Shown: one piece after another, positions 23,179-35,238 of the stretch | How positions within the stretch are numbered: position 1 is the stretch's first letter | Layout: each line of letters begins with the position of its first letter | Origin: Meloidogyne chitwoodi | Lineage: Eukaryota > Nematoda > Chromadorea > Rhabditida > Meloidogynidae | Length of the DNA: 64,000 nt | Direction of reading: 5' to 3' | Assembly: GCA_015183035.1 (NCBI GenBank) | Contig: JACZZP010000011.1 | Coordinates: forward strand, 992,001-1,056,000 | The notes under the pieces: model-generated | What the model saw: only the letters and a program-made list of their open reading frames with translations | Told to the model about the DNA's origin: nothing | The model's database searches: none | Position numbers and translations under genes: made by a program

Positions 23179-23694
23179 ATGAGATTTTGTGTTTTAACTG
23201 TTAGTGATTCCTCATTCAAAAGCCCATCTCTCGATATAAGTGGACCTTTATTGATCGAATTGCTATTGAATTCATCAAAATTCAACGAAAAAGCTCAGTT
23301 AATTGACTATTCCATCGTGCCAGATGATAGAAAATTAATCTCCAATTATCTGCGCAGCAATAAATCAAAGTCTGATTGTATAATGACAACTGGAGGAACT
23401 GGGTTTGCAAAGAGAGATGTAACTCCAGAAGCAACAAAAGAAGTAATTGAACGGGAATGTCCTGGAATTGTTACTTCCTTATTAGTAGGAGGATTACGTT
23501 CTACCCCATTTGCCGCATTGACAAGGCTTGCCGCTGGAACTGCTGATAATTGTTTGATTATAAATCTTCCGGGTAGCCCTAAAGCTGTGCGTGAAGGATT
23601 TGACATTCTGGAAGAAGTGCTTCCCCATGCGATTTCCTTATTGAATGATGATTATAATGAGATTAATATGACTCATAAGGATATTTCGCGTTAA
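23179..23694 (+). CDS. moc-2: Molybdopterin adenylyltransferase, MogA / gephyrin G-domain type
   Basis: Molybdenum cofactor synthesis; adenylates molybdopterin before molybdate insertion (family knowledge). A single 171-residue frame, complete from MRFCVLTVSDSSFKSPSLDI to HKDISR. Key motifs: VLTVSD at the N-terminus; SDCIMTTGGTGFAKRDVTPE at about residues 64-83 (the TTGGTG molybdopterin-binding loop followed by D-TPE); then ERECPGI, LTRLAAGTADNCLIINLPGS (the LPGSPKA loop) and EGFDILEEVLPHA. This is the stand-alone G domain, with no E domain fused, as in C. elegans moc-2 and unlike vertebrate gephyrin. The lack of introns is unusual beside its neighbours. DDX54 starts about 165 bp downstream on the same strand. 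Confidence 0.93.
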   Translation: MRFCVLTVSDSSFKSPSLDISGPLLIELLLNSSKFNEKAQLIDYSIVPDDRKLISNYLRSNKSKSDCIMTTGGTGFAKRDVTPEATKEVIERECPGIVTSLLVGGLRSTPFAALTRLAAGTADNCLIINLPGSPKAVREGFDILEEVLPHAISLLNDDYNEINMTHKDISR

Positions 23695-23859
23695 TTTATA
23701 CATATTTTTATATTTTAATTTATGTAGTTTAATTTTGATTAAACTCATCTTAAATAGTTTACTTTATTTTTATTGTTATATGTACATATAAAACATAAAT
23801 TTAATTTTTTAAATTACATCATTATATTATATATTAAGAATTTTGTAGCTGTTTTGTAA

Positions 23860-26800
23860 ATGGATCATAGTCCTGAAGCTTCGGGATCTGATACTGATGA
23901 GGATTTTAATGATTTGAATGCAAGTCAAAATAAAAAGAAGAAAAGATCAGGCGGTTGGCAGGCAATGGGTAGATAGTTATAATTTTTATCTACAAAATTT
24001 ATTTATATTTTATGCCTCGATCACACTGTTTACAAAGGAATAATTAAAAGGGGTTATCGTCAACCAACTCCTATTCAGCGTAAATCAATTCCGCAAATTT
24101 GTGGTGGGCGAGACGTTGTAGCGATGTCGAGAACTGGTTCTGGCAAAACTGCTGCATTTGTTATTCCAATGCTTCAAAAATTGAAGAAGAGAGATACTCG
24201 CGGCATTAGAGCAGTAATTCTTGTTCCAACACGTGAACTAGCACTTCAGAGTTTCAACTTCGTTAAAGAGGTTTTTTTAGTTTATTGAAGCGATATTTAT
24301 TTTTTAGCTTGGTCGCTACACTGGACTTCTATGTGCTTGTTTAATTGGTGGCGACGATATGGATGAGCAGTTTGCCGTTCTTCACAAACATCCAGATGTG
24401 TATGTATATTTATTCTAATGAATTAGTTAAATTCGATTTATGAAAACGAACTTTTTATTTTTATACCGATAATATTTCTTAATTTTTTTATTCTCTTAAG
24501 TTTAATTGCCACGCCTGGCCGTCTTCTACACATTGTTGTGGAAATGGGTCTTAAGTTAACGGCTGTTCAATATGTTGTATTTGATGAAGCAGATCGTTTG
24601 TTCGAGATTGGTTTGGCTGATCAACTTAAGGAAATAATCAAACGACTGCCAGAGAGTCGGCAGACTCTTTTATTCTCTGCAACTTTACCAAAAATTCTCG
24701 TTGATTTTGCAAAAGCTGGTCTTTCTGATCCAATTTTATGTATGTTTTTAATAAGATCTTGTAGTTTTATCATTATAGGCAGTATTTTCTATTTTACATA
24801 TTTTTAATTGATGATGTCTTTATCAGTGCTGGGTATGGCTCCGGATTTTGGCTCCGGAGCCGGCTCCGATTGGCTCCGGCTCCGGAGCTGGAGCCGGAGC
24901 CAAATTTTAAAAATGGCCGGAGCTAAATTTTAAAAATGGCCGGAGCCGGAGCCGGAGCCACAAAACGTCCAATACCCAGCACTGGTCTTTATTGATACCT
25001 TCGATTTACTTTGAAAATAAATTTTTAGTGCGCTTGGACGTTGAATCAAAATTAAGTGAGAATCTGAAAACAGTTTTCGCTAGCTGCCGTGCTAGTGAAA
25101 AATTACCTGCACTTATTCATTTGTGCAGAGCATTTAACAGAGAACGAAAAAAAACAATTATTTTCTGCGCAACAATGAAACACGTAGAATTATTGGTTGC
25201 ATTTTTAAACGAAGCAGGAATAGATCCAGCATTTTTATATAGCCAATTGGATCCAGTTGCACGAAAACAGAATATTTATAGGTTGCTTTTTTTGGTACTT
25301 ATTGGTTATCCTCCGGACTTTGCGGACAAATTTGTGTCTTCCCCCGGTGTCACTAAATCAACTGTTGACCCCTAAACTGGGTGTAATACTCAAAAGGTGG
25401 AAAGGATGTGGGGCAGTGCCAAATGGCGTAATAAGAAACGTCGAGGGACAGCACGTCATCACTTGGACAGTTTTTTTTTTGCAGAATTTATGTGGAGGAA
25501 AATGATTGGTGATGGAGACGTTTTTGAAGCAATTATGCTTTGAGGGAATATTGGGCATTGGATTGATTTTATTCTATTTGTTTTTTATATAGATAACCTC
25601 AAAAAACTTGTCCGCAAAAAGTCCGGAGGATAACCGATAAGTACACTTTTTTCTATTTTTTTATTTATATTTTAGATTTCGAAATTTGACCGATTGTTCA
25701 CTTCTTGTAGTCACGGATATTGCAGCAAGAGGGGTAGATATTCCATTATTAGACTATGCTGTTAACTGGCATTTTCCCTCGAGACCAAAATTATTTGTTC
25801 ATAGAGTTGGTTAGACATAAAATCTTATTATAAGGTAAAAATACTTTTATGATTAATTTTTAGGTCGTGTTGCAAGAGCAGGTATGTCTGGAACATCAAT
25901 CTCTTTTGTCGCGCCCGATGAGATGGCATATGCCCTCGATGTCTTTTTATTTACTGGAAAATCTGTATCTTTCTTTGACAATTCTAACTCGAATAAAAAC
26001 TTACAACAAGGTAGCAAATTATCAATTATAAGTATTTTGTAGATTTGAATGTAACTCTTTATTTTAAGAAAATAGTTCTGCATTGTTTGGTTCGCTCCCA
26101 GATACTTTTTCGCATTTGGAAACTGAATTTATCTCCAATTTACAGCAAAATTCAATTGAAATAGTATTTCGAAATTTATAAAATAAAATCAACATCAGTA
26201 TTGTTTTTAGCGTGATCTACAAATAAAAGCCGAAAATGCTATGAAAAAATATACTAGGACTCGGCCTCAAGCTTCTGCTGAATCCATTCGAAGAGTGAAA
26301 ACTGAGATGCGTCAAGTAACGCCTGGTGTACATCCATTCTTTCTAGAGAAGGAATTCTTCCCTGAACTGGTGAATGAGGAACATAATGGAAATAATTTAA
26401 AATTTGGGCATCAACAACAACAAGAAATTCTCCAGCAGATTCGAAATTGGCGACCAAATCAGGCATTACTAATTTAATTAAAACTTATTATCTAATTTTA
26501 GGCTATTTTTTCTATGCAAAATACTTTTGGTGGACGTGGAAAATTTTCCGAGACAAAATCAAATTGTCATGTCAATAACGATGTAAATTATCAAACATCT
26601 ATTGAAAGATGTAAAGCTGAAGATAAAGAATCTAATTATGTAGATTATTTACCGACTGACGCAAATACTGAATCAGGAATGTCTTTACAGAATGACGATA
26701 ATATAGGTTAAATTTTTTTGGTAATACGAATTTTGAATTTCAGGAGTGTTTGAATCAATGGCAAAACAAGCAAGTTTCGAATTAGGAGCAGATGATGAAA

Positions 26801-27326
26801 AAGGTCTTTATATGGCTACAAAAAACGGCAAGAATGTGTGGGATCGAAAGAAAAAGAAATTTGTAAGCGCTCAAAGTGGCCAACCAAAAATTAAAAGAAT
26901 CCGAACTGATGATGGTGGTTGGATGCCCATGAGTTACAAAAGCGGTCGGTATGAGAAATGGAAGCAACGGCAAAATATTAATTTTCAAAATGATGAAGAA
27001 GAAATTGATGGACGAAGAAAAAGGGATAAACAAACTAAATCTTTTGGAATGAAGAACAAAGGTTAAAAAAATTTATTTAATACTTTCATTGCTATTAGTT
27101 TAAAGCTTTAGGCAATAATTTAAACACATCAAAAAGAATTTATAACAATACAAAAACTTCAAAGACTAAATCCAAGATGGAAATTCGAAATACCGATCAA
27201 ATAATCAAGACTCGACGAAAGAAGGCGCGTGTGCAATCTTATCAAAATTATAGAAAACAAGAAAATACAAAGAACAAGGAACGGCGAAGTGGGGGAGGGA
27301 GAGGAAAAAACAAAAGGAAAAATTGA
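23860..27326 (+). CDS. DDX54: DEAD-box ATP-dependent RNA helicase DDX54 / Dbp10
   Basis: A nucleolar DEAD-box helicase for large ribosomal subunit assembly. Exon 1 starts [20 protein letters not shown] and ends [10 protein letters not shown]. Then: [15 protein letters not shown] (Q motif), [20 protein letters not shown] (motif I), [10 protein letters not shown] (Ia), [10 protein letters not shown] (Ib), [13 protein letters not shown] (II), [10 protein letters not shown] (III), then [20 protein letters not shown] (IV), [15 protein letters not shown] (V), and FVHRVG...RVARAG (VI, VHRVGRxARAG). The C-terminus has the Dbp10 domain ([49 protein letters not shown]) and a basic tail ending GRGKNKRKN. 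Introns hold two MITEs (24824-24984 and 25295-25644). The first intron lacks an AG at the expected acceptor (see findings). Confidence 0.93.
24824..24984. mobile_element. 161-bp MITE in DDX54 intron, 8-bp target duplication GTCTTTAT
   Basis: Perfect direct flanks GTCTTTAT occur at 24816-24823 and 24985-24992. The ends CAGTGCTGGGTAT and ATACCCAGCACTG are exact inverses. The interior is tandem GGCTCCGGAGC-type words on both strands, making it the most GC-rich stretch nearby. The 8-bp duplication and CAG-type end fit a non-autonomous hAT element. It lies wholly inside an intron. Confidence 0.92.
25295..25644. mobile_element. 350-bp MITE in DDX54 intron
   Basis: The left end GTACTTATTGGTTATCCTCC and the right end GGAGGATAACCGATAAGTAC are inverses with one mismatch. 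The inverted similarity extends inward to CGGACTTTGCGGACAAATTT. It is inserted just after the exon ending KQNIYR and before the exon [12 protein letters not shown], so splicing can remove it. The flanks are similar T-rich runs; no unambiguous target duplication. Open frames crossing it are not conserved coding sequence. Confidence 0.8.
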
Positions 27327-28000
27327 TAATAAAAGGTCAAGAAAAAGTCAATGACTTAAATTTTTTATGTAATTGTTATTATTAATTGGCTTAAAAAAAA
27401 TTTATTTTTTTTGAGCAAATTATATTATGAAAGTTAAGATGTATATTTGTATACTTTTTTTATACATACATATGTACATAAAACAAAATTTCTTCATTTT
27501 TCCGCATTGTTTCCGTTCGGATAGTCTTTTTATAAATTGTCAAATCCCTGAGGAGGAGACGGCACTTTTTTTGCTACTTTTTAAATAGAAAAATAAACTA
27601 ACAATAAGACGAGAAAAGCGTTTATGACAAACCCAAAGACAACTCTTGCATAGGACAATGTAAACAGAAAGAAATCTGCAAATTTTCTTCTTTGTTGTGA
27701 CATATGTCGCATCTTTACGGATTTTTAACGGTTCGATTTTATAATATTAATATGCTTAACATTTTAAAAACATGAGCATTATTTTATTTATTACAAAAAG
27801 CACGTGTCTTTTAATTTAAAATATATTTTCTCGTTTTTGGTATCTTTGCAAGTACATTTCATTGCTTATTTTTCTCCAACAAGGAATACTAATCGAGATT
27901 AATACTTTTTGCAGTAACATTTTAATAATCTCTTAGACTAAACTGAATTATTCTTTCAAAATGTTTTAAATTAATTCTTATTGTCTGTATATAGAAAAAT
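27327..28000. other. Intergenic region, DDX54 to SSUH2
   Basis: AT-rich; no exon, structured RNA or clear repeat recognised. It presumably holds the DDX54 3' end and the SSUH2 promoter. Confidence 0.5.
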
Positions 28001-30017
28001 ATGGCAGAAATGGAACATAAACAAATTGGTAAAACTTTATCTAATTCAAAGTCTACTGCATTTTCTCCTGTCCCATTCCCTGGCAATAACATCAGCCAAT
28101 CGCATCAGCAAGAAACTTTTGGTATGTAAATAAATATTTAAATTATTAATTTAACAGCGTCCATAACATTTATAAGAAAAAAGCGTTATTTACGTGTTAG
28201 CTATTGATGAATAATTGGGAATACATTCAAATTTATTTTTAATTACTAAGCATTCTCAAAATTTTCAGAATGCTCAGTTCGTTTAGAAGACGCAAATGAC
28301 TTTAATCAAATAACTGAAGATGAAATCCGTAAATCATTGTTAGTTGAAGCGAAAAGAAGAAAATGTTGGAATTCAAAGGCAATCGAAAAAATGGTTTTTG
28401 AGGAGATTAGCCATAATTGCTGCTATCATGTATTTAATTTTATAGAATTTTTAAATTTTTATAAAATAGTATGTGCTGGAAAGCTTTACTGAGACCCGAA
28501 GTACGGCAGATGCAATTCAGTCCAGTTCATCTACAATGTCCAATTCATCTACTCTTATTCGTATTCGTAGCATTGAGGAGGCTGGTTCTGTTAACGATAT
28601 TGCAGCAAACACTTCATCAAAAATTAATAATCCAACTAATTCTAAGACCTTGTTTTCTACAGATTTTGGTCATAATCCATGGGATTTTGACGTTAAACCG
28701 GATGATGATTTTGTTAATCAGGTTGAGAATTTAATAAGCATAGTTTTTTATTACTTCTATAGATTAAAATACTTGAAATGCCCAATTCTATTCGCTTTTC
28801 TGCCTGTCATGCCTGCAAAGGAGAAGCGCTTATTCATTGTTTTCATTGTCGTGGTCTTGGTACAGACAAATGTACTTATTGCAGAGGAACAGGAATGAAA
28901 GCAGGTGTTGCACATCCTGCACTTTATACACACCCTATGATTGGCACTTTTTCTGGGGTTGGCTCTTTTTTAAGTATTTTGGAATGATTTAATTTTTGTT
29001 TATCATTTATTAAAAAAGTTATGTCTTAACTCTTAATACAATAAATGTTGTCATTAACATTCAATTTCATTTACAGGACAACCGAAAGAGCGTTGGTGGG
29101 GGTATTACTTCATCATTTAATAGAGGATTTCCTTTTTCCGGAACAGCTATGATCAGGCCTGCGCTTCTAGGCTCTCAACGTGATAAACCATATGCTGCAG
29201 GAACTCCTGTACATTTCATGGCTAAAGCAGGACTTCCTCCCCCTGGAATTGGCCAACATGATTTATGCATTTTTTGTCATGGTTTTTATTTTAAATCAAG
29301 TCCAAATTTTGTAGCTACTTTAAAATCTTATGAAATCAGTTTAAAAATTTTCAACATTTTCTAAACATCAAAAAAGATTAATAAATATTATACACTAACT
29401 TCAAAGGACGTGGTATCCGCGATTGTCAACATTGCAAAGGCCAAGGAAAGAAATGCTGTTTATCATGTGGTGGTAATGGACAAGTACGGATTTTCACAAA
29501 ATTAAAAGTTGCATTCGCTGTCGAATGTTCTGACTATTACACACCATCTGAAATGCCTGACCATTTATTGAAACAAGCAAATGGCCAATTAATTTTTACA
29601 GAAACACGTCCATATGTAAGTCATTTTGAAAATACTTTTTTAAAGAAAAATCATTAACAATAGCGAGCATTGTTAGCTTTATTTCTGTTTCATTCCTCTT
29701 AAATTTAAATACTTATTTTTAAGGTTCATCCTATTAAAAAGTACAACATTAACGAAATCAACGAAGTCAGCAAACGCTTTTGTGCTGCACATTTAAAAAG
29801 GTTATTGGACTCATGTAGAGTATTAAAGGTTTTTCTTTATTGCATTTAAGCTTTTAAATTCTTTTATTCTAAGCAAAGACATTGCATTGAAAGAATTATT
29901 ATAGCAAAGGTGCGCTTTAAGTTAGGTTCAAAAGCTGGACGTTTTTTTGTATTCGGTGATCAACGTCTTTGTTACATACCTAAAGAATCTATTTCATCTA
30001 ATTGCTCTCTTATGTAA
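28001..30017 (+). CDS. SSUH2: SSUH2-like zinc-binding-repeat protein
   Basis: Orthologue of animal SSUH2 (ssu-2 in C. elegans). Starts MAEMEHKQIGKTLSNSKSTA. A conserved block reads YVLESFTETRSTADAIQSSS, matching LETFTESRST. After PWDFDVKPDDDFVNQ comes a DnaJ-like cysteine region: CHACKGEALIHCFHCRGLGT with DKCTYCRGTG (28800-28900), then CQHCKGQGKKCCLSCGGNGQ (29430-29480). That makes five CxxCxG-type motifs. The C-terminal domain follows: IFTKLKVAFAVECSDYYTPS, ANGQLIFTETRPYVHPIKKY, VLKQRHCIERIIIAKVRFKL and FFVFGDQRLCYIPKESISSN, ending NCSLM. Between the cysteine blocks is a proline/glycine-rich insert (29090-29290) not obvious in the human protein. Biochemical role unclear. Confidence 0.85.
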
Positions 30018-30456
30018 AATTTATTATATTAAATTAGAATTATTAAGTAGATTGTATAGTGATATAATAAATAAGAAAATTGTTCAAAATATTTAATCGA
30101 GAACTAAATTAGGAGATACGTAAATTGTGATTTTTTATGATTTGTTGTTATTTATTTTTCTCGTGCATCATTTTATGTTTTGAACATTTTTCAGATTCCT
30201 ATTTTTGTATTATTTCCTATTATTTTGTTCATTTATTTTTTTTATTTGTCTTGCTTAACTTTACGATTCTATTCATTGCTTATTTTATATTTGAATCTCA
30301 TTAATTTAATATTGAAAATTCTAGTCTTATTTTTTTGTATAAACTTAAATGTTTGTTATCTATTTTTTAAATATTTGTTTTGTATAATGTAAAATATTTT
30401 AAAAATATTTTGACAAATATTTTCCAGAATTATGCTCCAATTTTATAAATAATTTA
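30018..30456. other. Intergenic region, SSUH2 to TXNDC15
   Basis: Extremely AT-rich. A 70-codon hydrophobic frame at 30180-30392 is of the kind expected from T-rich DNA and has no family resemblance. Nothing else was seen. Confidence 0.5.
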
Positions 30457-31667
30457 ATGCATTTTCTATTTCTATTTTTTTCATTGATGCAATTTGTGCA
30501 TTCAATTGACAACAATAACTCTTCCGATTTGATGAGTAATGAAAACAAAACTAAATCTATTCATTTGAATATTATTAAATCTTCTGGGTGTCCTTCATAT
30601 TCTCCCTTCAATTTTTGGTTGAAAAGACAATGTCCACCAATGAATGATACTCGATGTATGATTTCTCTCCCTGGTGATTTGAATATACCTTGGCAATTAA
30701 ATTGTGCAACAGGTTTTTAATTATAACTAGAGCTTCATAAAACTTTTTGTTATAGTTTTATATGCTTAGATTATAAACATTTTTAATTTAGCTGAAAAGA
30801 ATACATCTCCAAGAATGCATTTATTTACAGCGACTGAAATGCTCTACTTGACAAAATTGCGGGATGAAGCGTTGGTTTTTACATTTTTATTATTTACATT
30901 TTATTTGTTAAAATGATTATTTGAACCATTAATTAAATTAAAAAAATTTTAGTGGAAGACCCTGGTGCCTTCTTTCATTTTTCTTTTCACCTGATTGTGT
31001 GTTCTCTTCAAAAGTGGCTGATTCTTTTCATAAAATTGCTCAATTCTACCCTAAGCTTCGTGTAATTGCAGTAGACGTTTCAAAAGGAGGAAAGGAAATG
31101 GAGAGGTTATTTAACAAAGAGGCATGTGTAAATTATCTGATAAAACAATTGACCTTTTCGGGAGGAATTTATGAAATAATATTGGTTATTTTATTGTTAA
31201 CGCACACATGTTTCAAATCATCGTTTTTTAACTTTGAATTAAAAATAGTTTAATCTCTCAATATGGAATTGCTTCGACGCCTGTACTTGCTATTTGGCAA
31301 GATGGTTTGCCAAGACTTCGACTATACGAAGACTATTCAAAGCTAGAAACATTAGTTAATGTTATCCGCTTACAAACAGATTTGAGACCGGTTGCAAAAG
31401 TTGGAGAAGATGAAGACGATGGGAATGAATGCACCGAAAGTAAACCATGCAGACAAGAATTTCTTTCACGCTTTAAATATTTGCAAGATGAGCTTGGATT
31501 TGATTGGTTTAATTTTTTAATTAATATTTATTATTTTAATATTTAGGTATTTATTAGTAGCATCTATCACTTGTATTTTAAACATCTTTTACTTTGTTCT
31601 ATTTTCAAGAAAAGGCAGAGAATTTCTTCGACAATATTTTCCTAGATTGATGAACAATATTTTTTAA
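30457..31667 (+). CDS. TXNDC15: Thioredoxin domain-containing protein 15-like membrane protein
   Basis: A secretory-pathway single-pass protein with a lumenal thioredoxin fold. The N-terminus is a signal peptide (MHFLFLFFSLMQFVHS) followed by NNNSS and ENKT glycosylation-type sites and a cysteine-containing lumenal region. The thioredoxin core is split over exons: RPWCLLSFFFSPDCVFSSKV, then FHKIAQFYPKLRVIAVDVSK, then ISQYGIASTPVLAIWQDGLP (cis-Pro ASTPV). The C-terminus is GFDWYLLVASITCILNIFYF, a membrane segment, with a basic tail ending RLMNNIF. The expected CxxC is replaced by SPDC, as in TXNDC15, so classical disulfide exchange is unlikely. Topology and the SVDW/GFDW motif before the membrane segment support the assignment. 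Confidence 0.8.
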
Positions 31668-31912
31668 TTTTATCTCAAGTTTTGATATTTTTAAATACTA
31701 CGTTATTTTTGAAATTATATACTATTTTTTAGTATTTAAATAAATTAAGCTTATGTTCATACATAAATGAAGCATTTAATTACTGATTTTTTCAAAAATT
31801 GCCTACTTTTAAAAATATATTTTTAAATTGGCATTACATTTATTTATAATTAATTGTCATTTAGTTTTCTTGAATTTTTATTCTTCTCTTTTTTAGAATT
31901 ATTAGATATTAA

Positions 31913-32595
31913 ATGGAGAAGCTACAAAAATTTCAAAATGATTTGATCGATGATGTTTCTAGTGGTTTATTGGGAACTGAGCATTTAGTTAAAGATGTCA
32001 AGGAATTATTGGGAGTTAACTTGGATAGTAAATATGCACACGAAATAAGAAACGCAACATTGGATCATTTTTCTCTTCTTACAAAAAAAGCAATGAAAAA
32101 AGCCGATGAAGATTACAATGTGGGCCTTTAGTCTATTTTGATTTTAAATCGATTGTGTTTTATTTAAAATAAATTTAAAAATAATTTCTTGGTTTAAGGA
32201 GCAACTTGAACAACTTGAGCGTCTTAAAGAAGAACAGATGCATACTCCAACAAATTCACAAGCATCTAACTCTAGTATTGACCTTAATGAATCTTATCAA
32301 GATGTCACTTGGCCTGATCGTCGTGATCTACTTCTGGAATATGAGAAAATACTCAGGGATAGTTGCAGCAAATTAGAGGCTGATTTAGACCAGGTTTTTT
32401 TTATTTCTAGTGATAATTCAAAAATACTACTTTTAATTTCTTCATGCTCTTACTAGAATATTAAGGGAAGCTTGAAAAAATAGAGAAGGAAAAAGTTAAA
32501 CCACACCTTTGAATAACACATATTCACATATAACTTAATTTTAGGAGAATGTGGCTCTTTCTAAAATTGTTGATGGTATGAAATTGGACAAATAA
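31913..32595 (+). CDS. Small coiled-coil protein, unrecognised
   Basis: Three exons: 31913-32119 (MEKLQKFQNDLIDDVSSGLL through KKADEDYN), about 32200-32393 (EQLEQLERLKEEQMHTPTNS through DSCSKLEADLDQ) and about 32545-32595 (ENVALSKIVDGMKLDK). The joins keep frame with GT/AG introns, giving roughly 150 residues. The sequence is charged and heptad-like, helical almost throughout, with a serine/threonine-rich break (TPTNSQASNSS). No catalytic motif, signal peptide or membrane segment. Size and composition would fit a subunit of a coiled-coil assembly such as a kinetochore or trafficking complex, but I do not recognise the family. It starts about 245 bp after TXNDC15 on the same strand. Confidence 0.65.
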
Positions 32596-33180
32596 AGAAA
32601 TAAATTTATATCGTTTTATTTCCTTTGCTGCCTCATATACCGTGTACATTTAATGGATAAAAAATTTTTGAGATATGTTTTGTTATCAAAGGGAATGATT
32701 AAAAAAAATATTCAAAAATACTTTATATCTAGTGATTTTTCATTTTATACAAAACAACTTTTAGACGATTTTCTTTTATTCTTAATATTCAAGAGAAATT
32801 TGGTGCTTCAAATTGTTTTTTCTATTGTTTTCTATTTCCTAAATGATTAATTTTAACGTAGATAAGAGAATTTCCTCTCCTATAAAAAATTTTTTCAAAA
32901 ATTAATTCCATTAAATCATCGCTTTGGTTTTGTCTCCAAATTGTTGTACATTGATCTGTTTTCAGTATTGATTCAATGTCATGCGTAAACTTTTATTTTT
33001 TATCGAAGCGAATACTTTTATAAATACTTTTAATTCTAAACAAAAGATCAGAATTGAACAAAAATAGTTAAGTTGACATTTTGTAGAATATTTCTTCTTC
33101 ACAATCTAAATATTTTTAATATTTAATAGTTTTATTTAATTTAGTATTTTGTTCTAATTAAAATAAAAAATATTGTACAA
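32596..33180. other. Intergenic region upstream of V-ATPase C
   Basis: AT-rich with no recognisable exon. A 65-codon frame at 32653-32850 has low complexity and no similarity that I recognise. Confidence 0.5.
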
Positions 33181-35238
33181 ATGAGTATTTTATCAAATAA
33201 TGAACTTTGGCTAATTTCAGCTCCAGGAGAAACTACACCTTTGGAAACTTGGGATCGCTTACAACAAGCAACTCAGAATTTATCAGCGAATAGCAAATTT
33301 AATATACCTGATTTAAAGGTTTGCTTTTAATCTATTATTCGAAATTAAAACGTCTGGGATAATGGACCATCTTTATCAACAATTTAATAGGTTGGAACTT
33401 TGGACCAGTTGGTTGGGCTTTCAGACGACTTAGCGAAACTGGACACTGCTGCTGAACAGTTAGTTTAAAAATTAAAAGAAATTGTTTAATTCTTTTTTAG
33501 AACAACTAGAAAATTAGTTCAATACTTCTCTGAAGTACTTGAGGAGGAAAGAAATAAATTACAGGAGAACTTGGTCATCGGAAATAGTTAGTTTTGATTT
33601 TAAATAATTTTTGTCTGTGAACTTTTTTCGTGTGATCGTTTTTTGATACGTTGGACTACTTTATAATCATTTTAAATTTCTTTTTATATTTTTGGTGTAT
33701 GTATGTTTTAGTTAAGTGGTTTAGGCTTATATTTAAGCACATAGTTGATCCCGGCAATTACTTAAGTTTATTGCTGGTTCGTGAAGTGTGCAAAATTAAA
33801 TCTTTGTGTAACTAATTTCTCCGTGAATCTAAGCAATATTGATTGGATTCTCCAAATGAATTATACATTTATAAATTTTTATTAATAATATTTTGGTAAT
33901 TTTTATTTTGATGTAAAGTTGTTTTAATGTTTAATTAATCAATTTTTTAGTTAATTATTTAACTATTTAAAGGATAATTTCAACTTTCAGAGGATGTTCA
34001 TACTTATGTTACAAAATTTCAATGGGAAGCTGCCAAATACCCAGTAAAACAGTCACTTAAGGTTCTTTCTGAAATTATTGGCAAGCAAGTAACTCAAATA
34101 GATAATGACCTCAAAACGAAGGCAACAGCTTATAATAATTTGAAAAACACACTTGCTTCTATTGCTCGTAAAGCTGCGTAAGAAATTGAAAAATATATTT
34201 TTTATTTTTATTATTTATTAGTGGTTCATTGGTAACAAAAGATCTTTCGGATATTGTTAAAGCCGATAATTTTGTTCTTGGCTCAGAATATTTACAAACT
34301 GTTTGTGTTGCTGTTCCAAAGTTGGATTTAATTATTTTTTAATAAAACTTATTTTTTAGACTTCAGATAAAAGAATGGGAAAATAATTATTTTACTTTTG
34401 CAAATATGGTTGTACCTGGTTCAACTCAAAAAATAATTGAAGATCAAGAACATGCTCTTTACACTGTTACTTTATTTAAGGTTTTGCATATATTTAAAAT
34501 TTAATTATTTTTTAATTTTTCTTATAAGATTAATTTGCTTAATTTTAGAAAGTTGTCGATGAGTACAGAGCAAACTGTAGAGAACAGAAGTATGAAATTT
34601 AAATTTTCCATTCTTTTAATAACTAAATATATAGAAAATCAATTTAGATTTATTGTGCGTGATTTTGTTTATGATGAACAATCACTTAAAGCTGGGAGAA
34701 GTGAACGTGATAAACTTGTCCAAGAAAAACAACGTTTATATGCTCCTTTGGTTCGGTGGCTAAAAATTAATTTTGGTGAAATATTCTCTGCCTATATGCA
34801 TGTAAAGGCTTTAAGGGTTTTTGTTGAATCTGTACTGAGGTAATTATTATTTAATTTAAATTTTTTTAATTTTAAAAAGGTATGGACTTCCAGTTAATTT
34901 TCAAGCAGTTTTAATGGAACCATTAAAAAATTCACAAAAACGATTGAGAAGTGAACTTAATAAACTTTATCTTCATTTGGATGGATCTGCGAGTGGACCT
35001 ATAGAAGTAATTTTAATTTTTTGGACCATAAAAATTTGAGAAGTCTTTAATCTGAGCGGTTCTTTTTTATAATATTATAATTCAAATTTATTAAAATTAT
35101 AAGAAATTAAAAAAAAACAATTTTTCAATTTTATAGACGTTTGATGATGCTCCAACTCTTGTTTCGTTAGGAGTTCATGACTACTACCCTTATGTTTGGT
35201 TTAGATTAAATATTGACTTTTTAGAAAAACGGTTGTGA
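33181..35238 (+). CDS. vha-11: V-type proton ATPase subunit C
   Basis: A peripheral stalk subunit linking V1 and Vo in the vacuolar proton pump and controlling their reversible assembly. Exons in order: [20 protein letters not shown] and [74 protein letters not shown] with [98 protein letters not shown] with [20 protein letters not shown]; and [20 protein letters not shown], ending FLEKRL. All conserved blocks are present and in frame. The gene is complete and gives a typical length of about 380 residues. Confidence 0.95.

Noticed and set aside
23179..23694. Bacterial gene transfer for the intronless MogA-type gene
   Set aside because: Nematodes have a stand-alone eukaryotic homologue (moc-2), and nothing in composition stands out from the neighbours; a phylogeny would be needed to claim transfer.
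25257..25558. Open frames at 25257-25505 (plus) and 25358-25558 (minus)
   Set aside because: They lie in the intronic MITE of DDX54 and have no similarity or splice logic.
30180..30392. 70-codon hydrophobic frame between SSUH2 and TXNDC15
   Set aside because: Phe/Leu/Ile-rich translation of T-rich DNA with no family pattern; TXNDC15 has its own signal peptide downstream.
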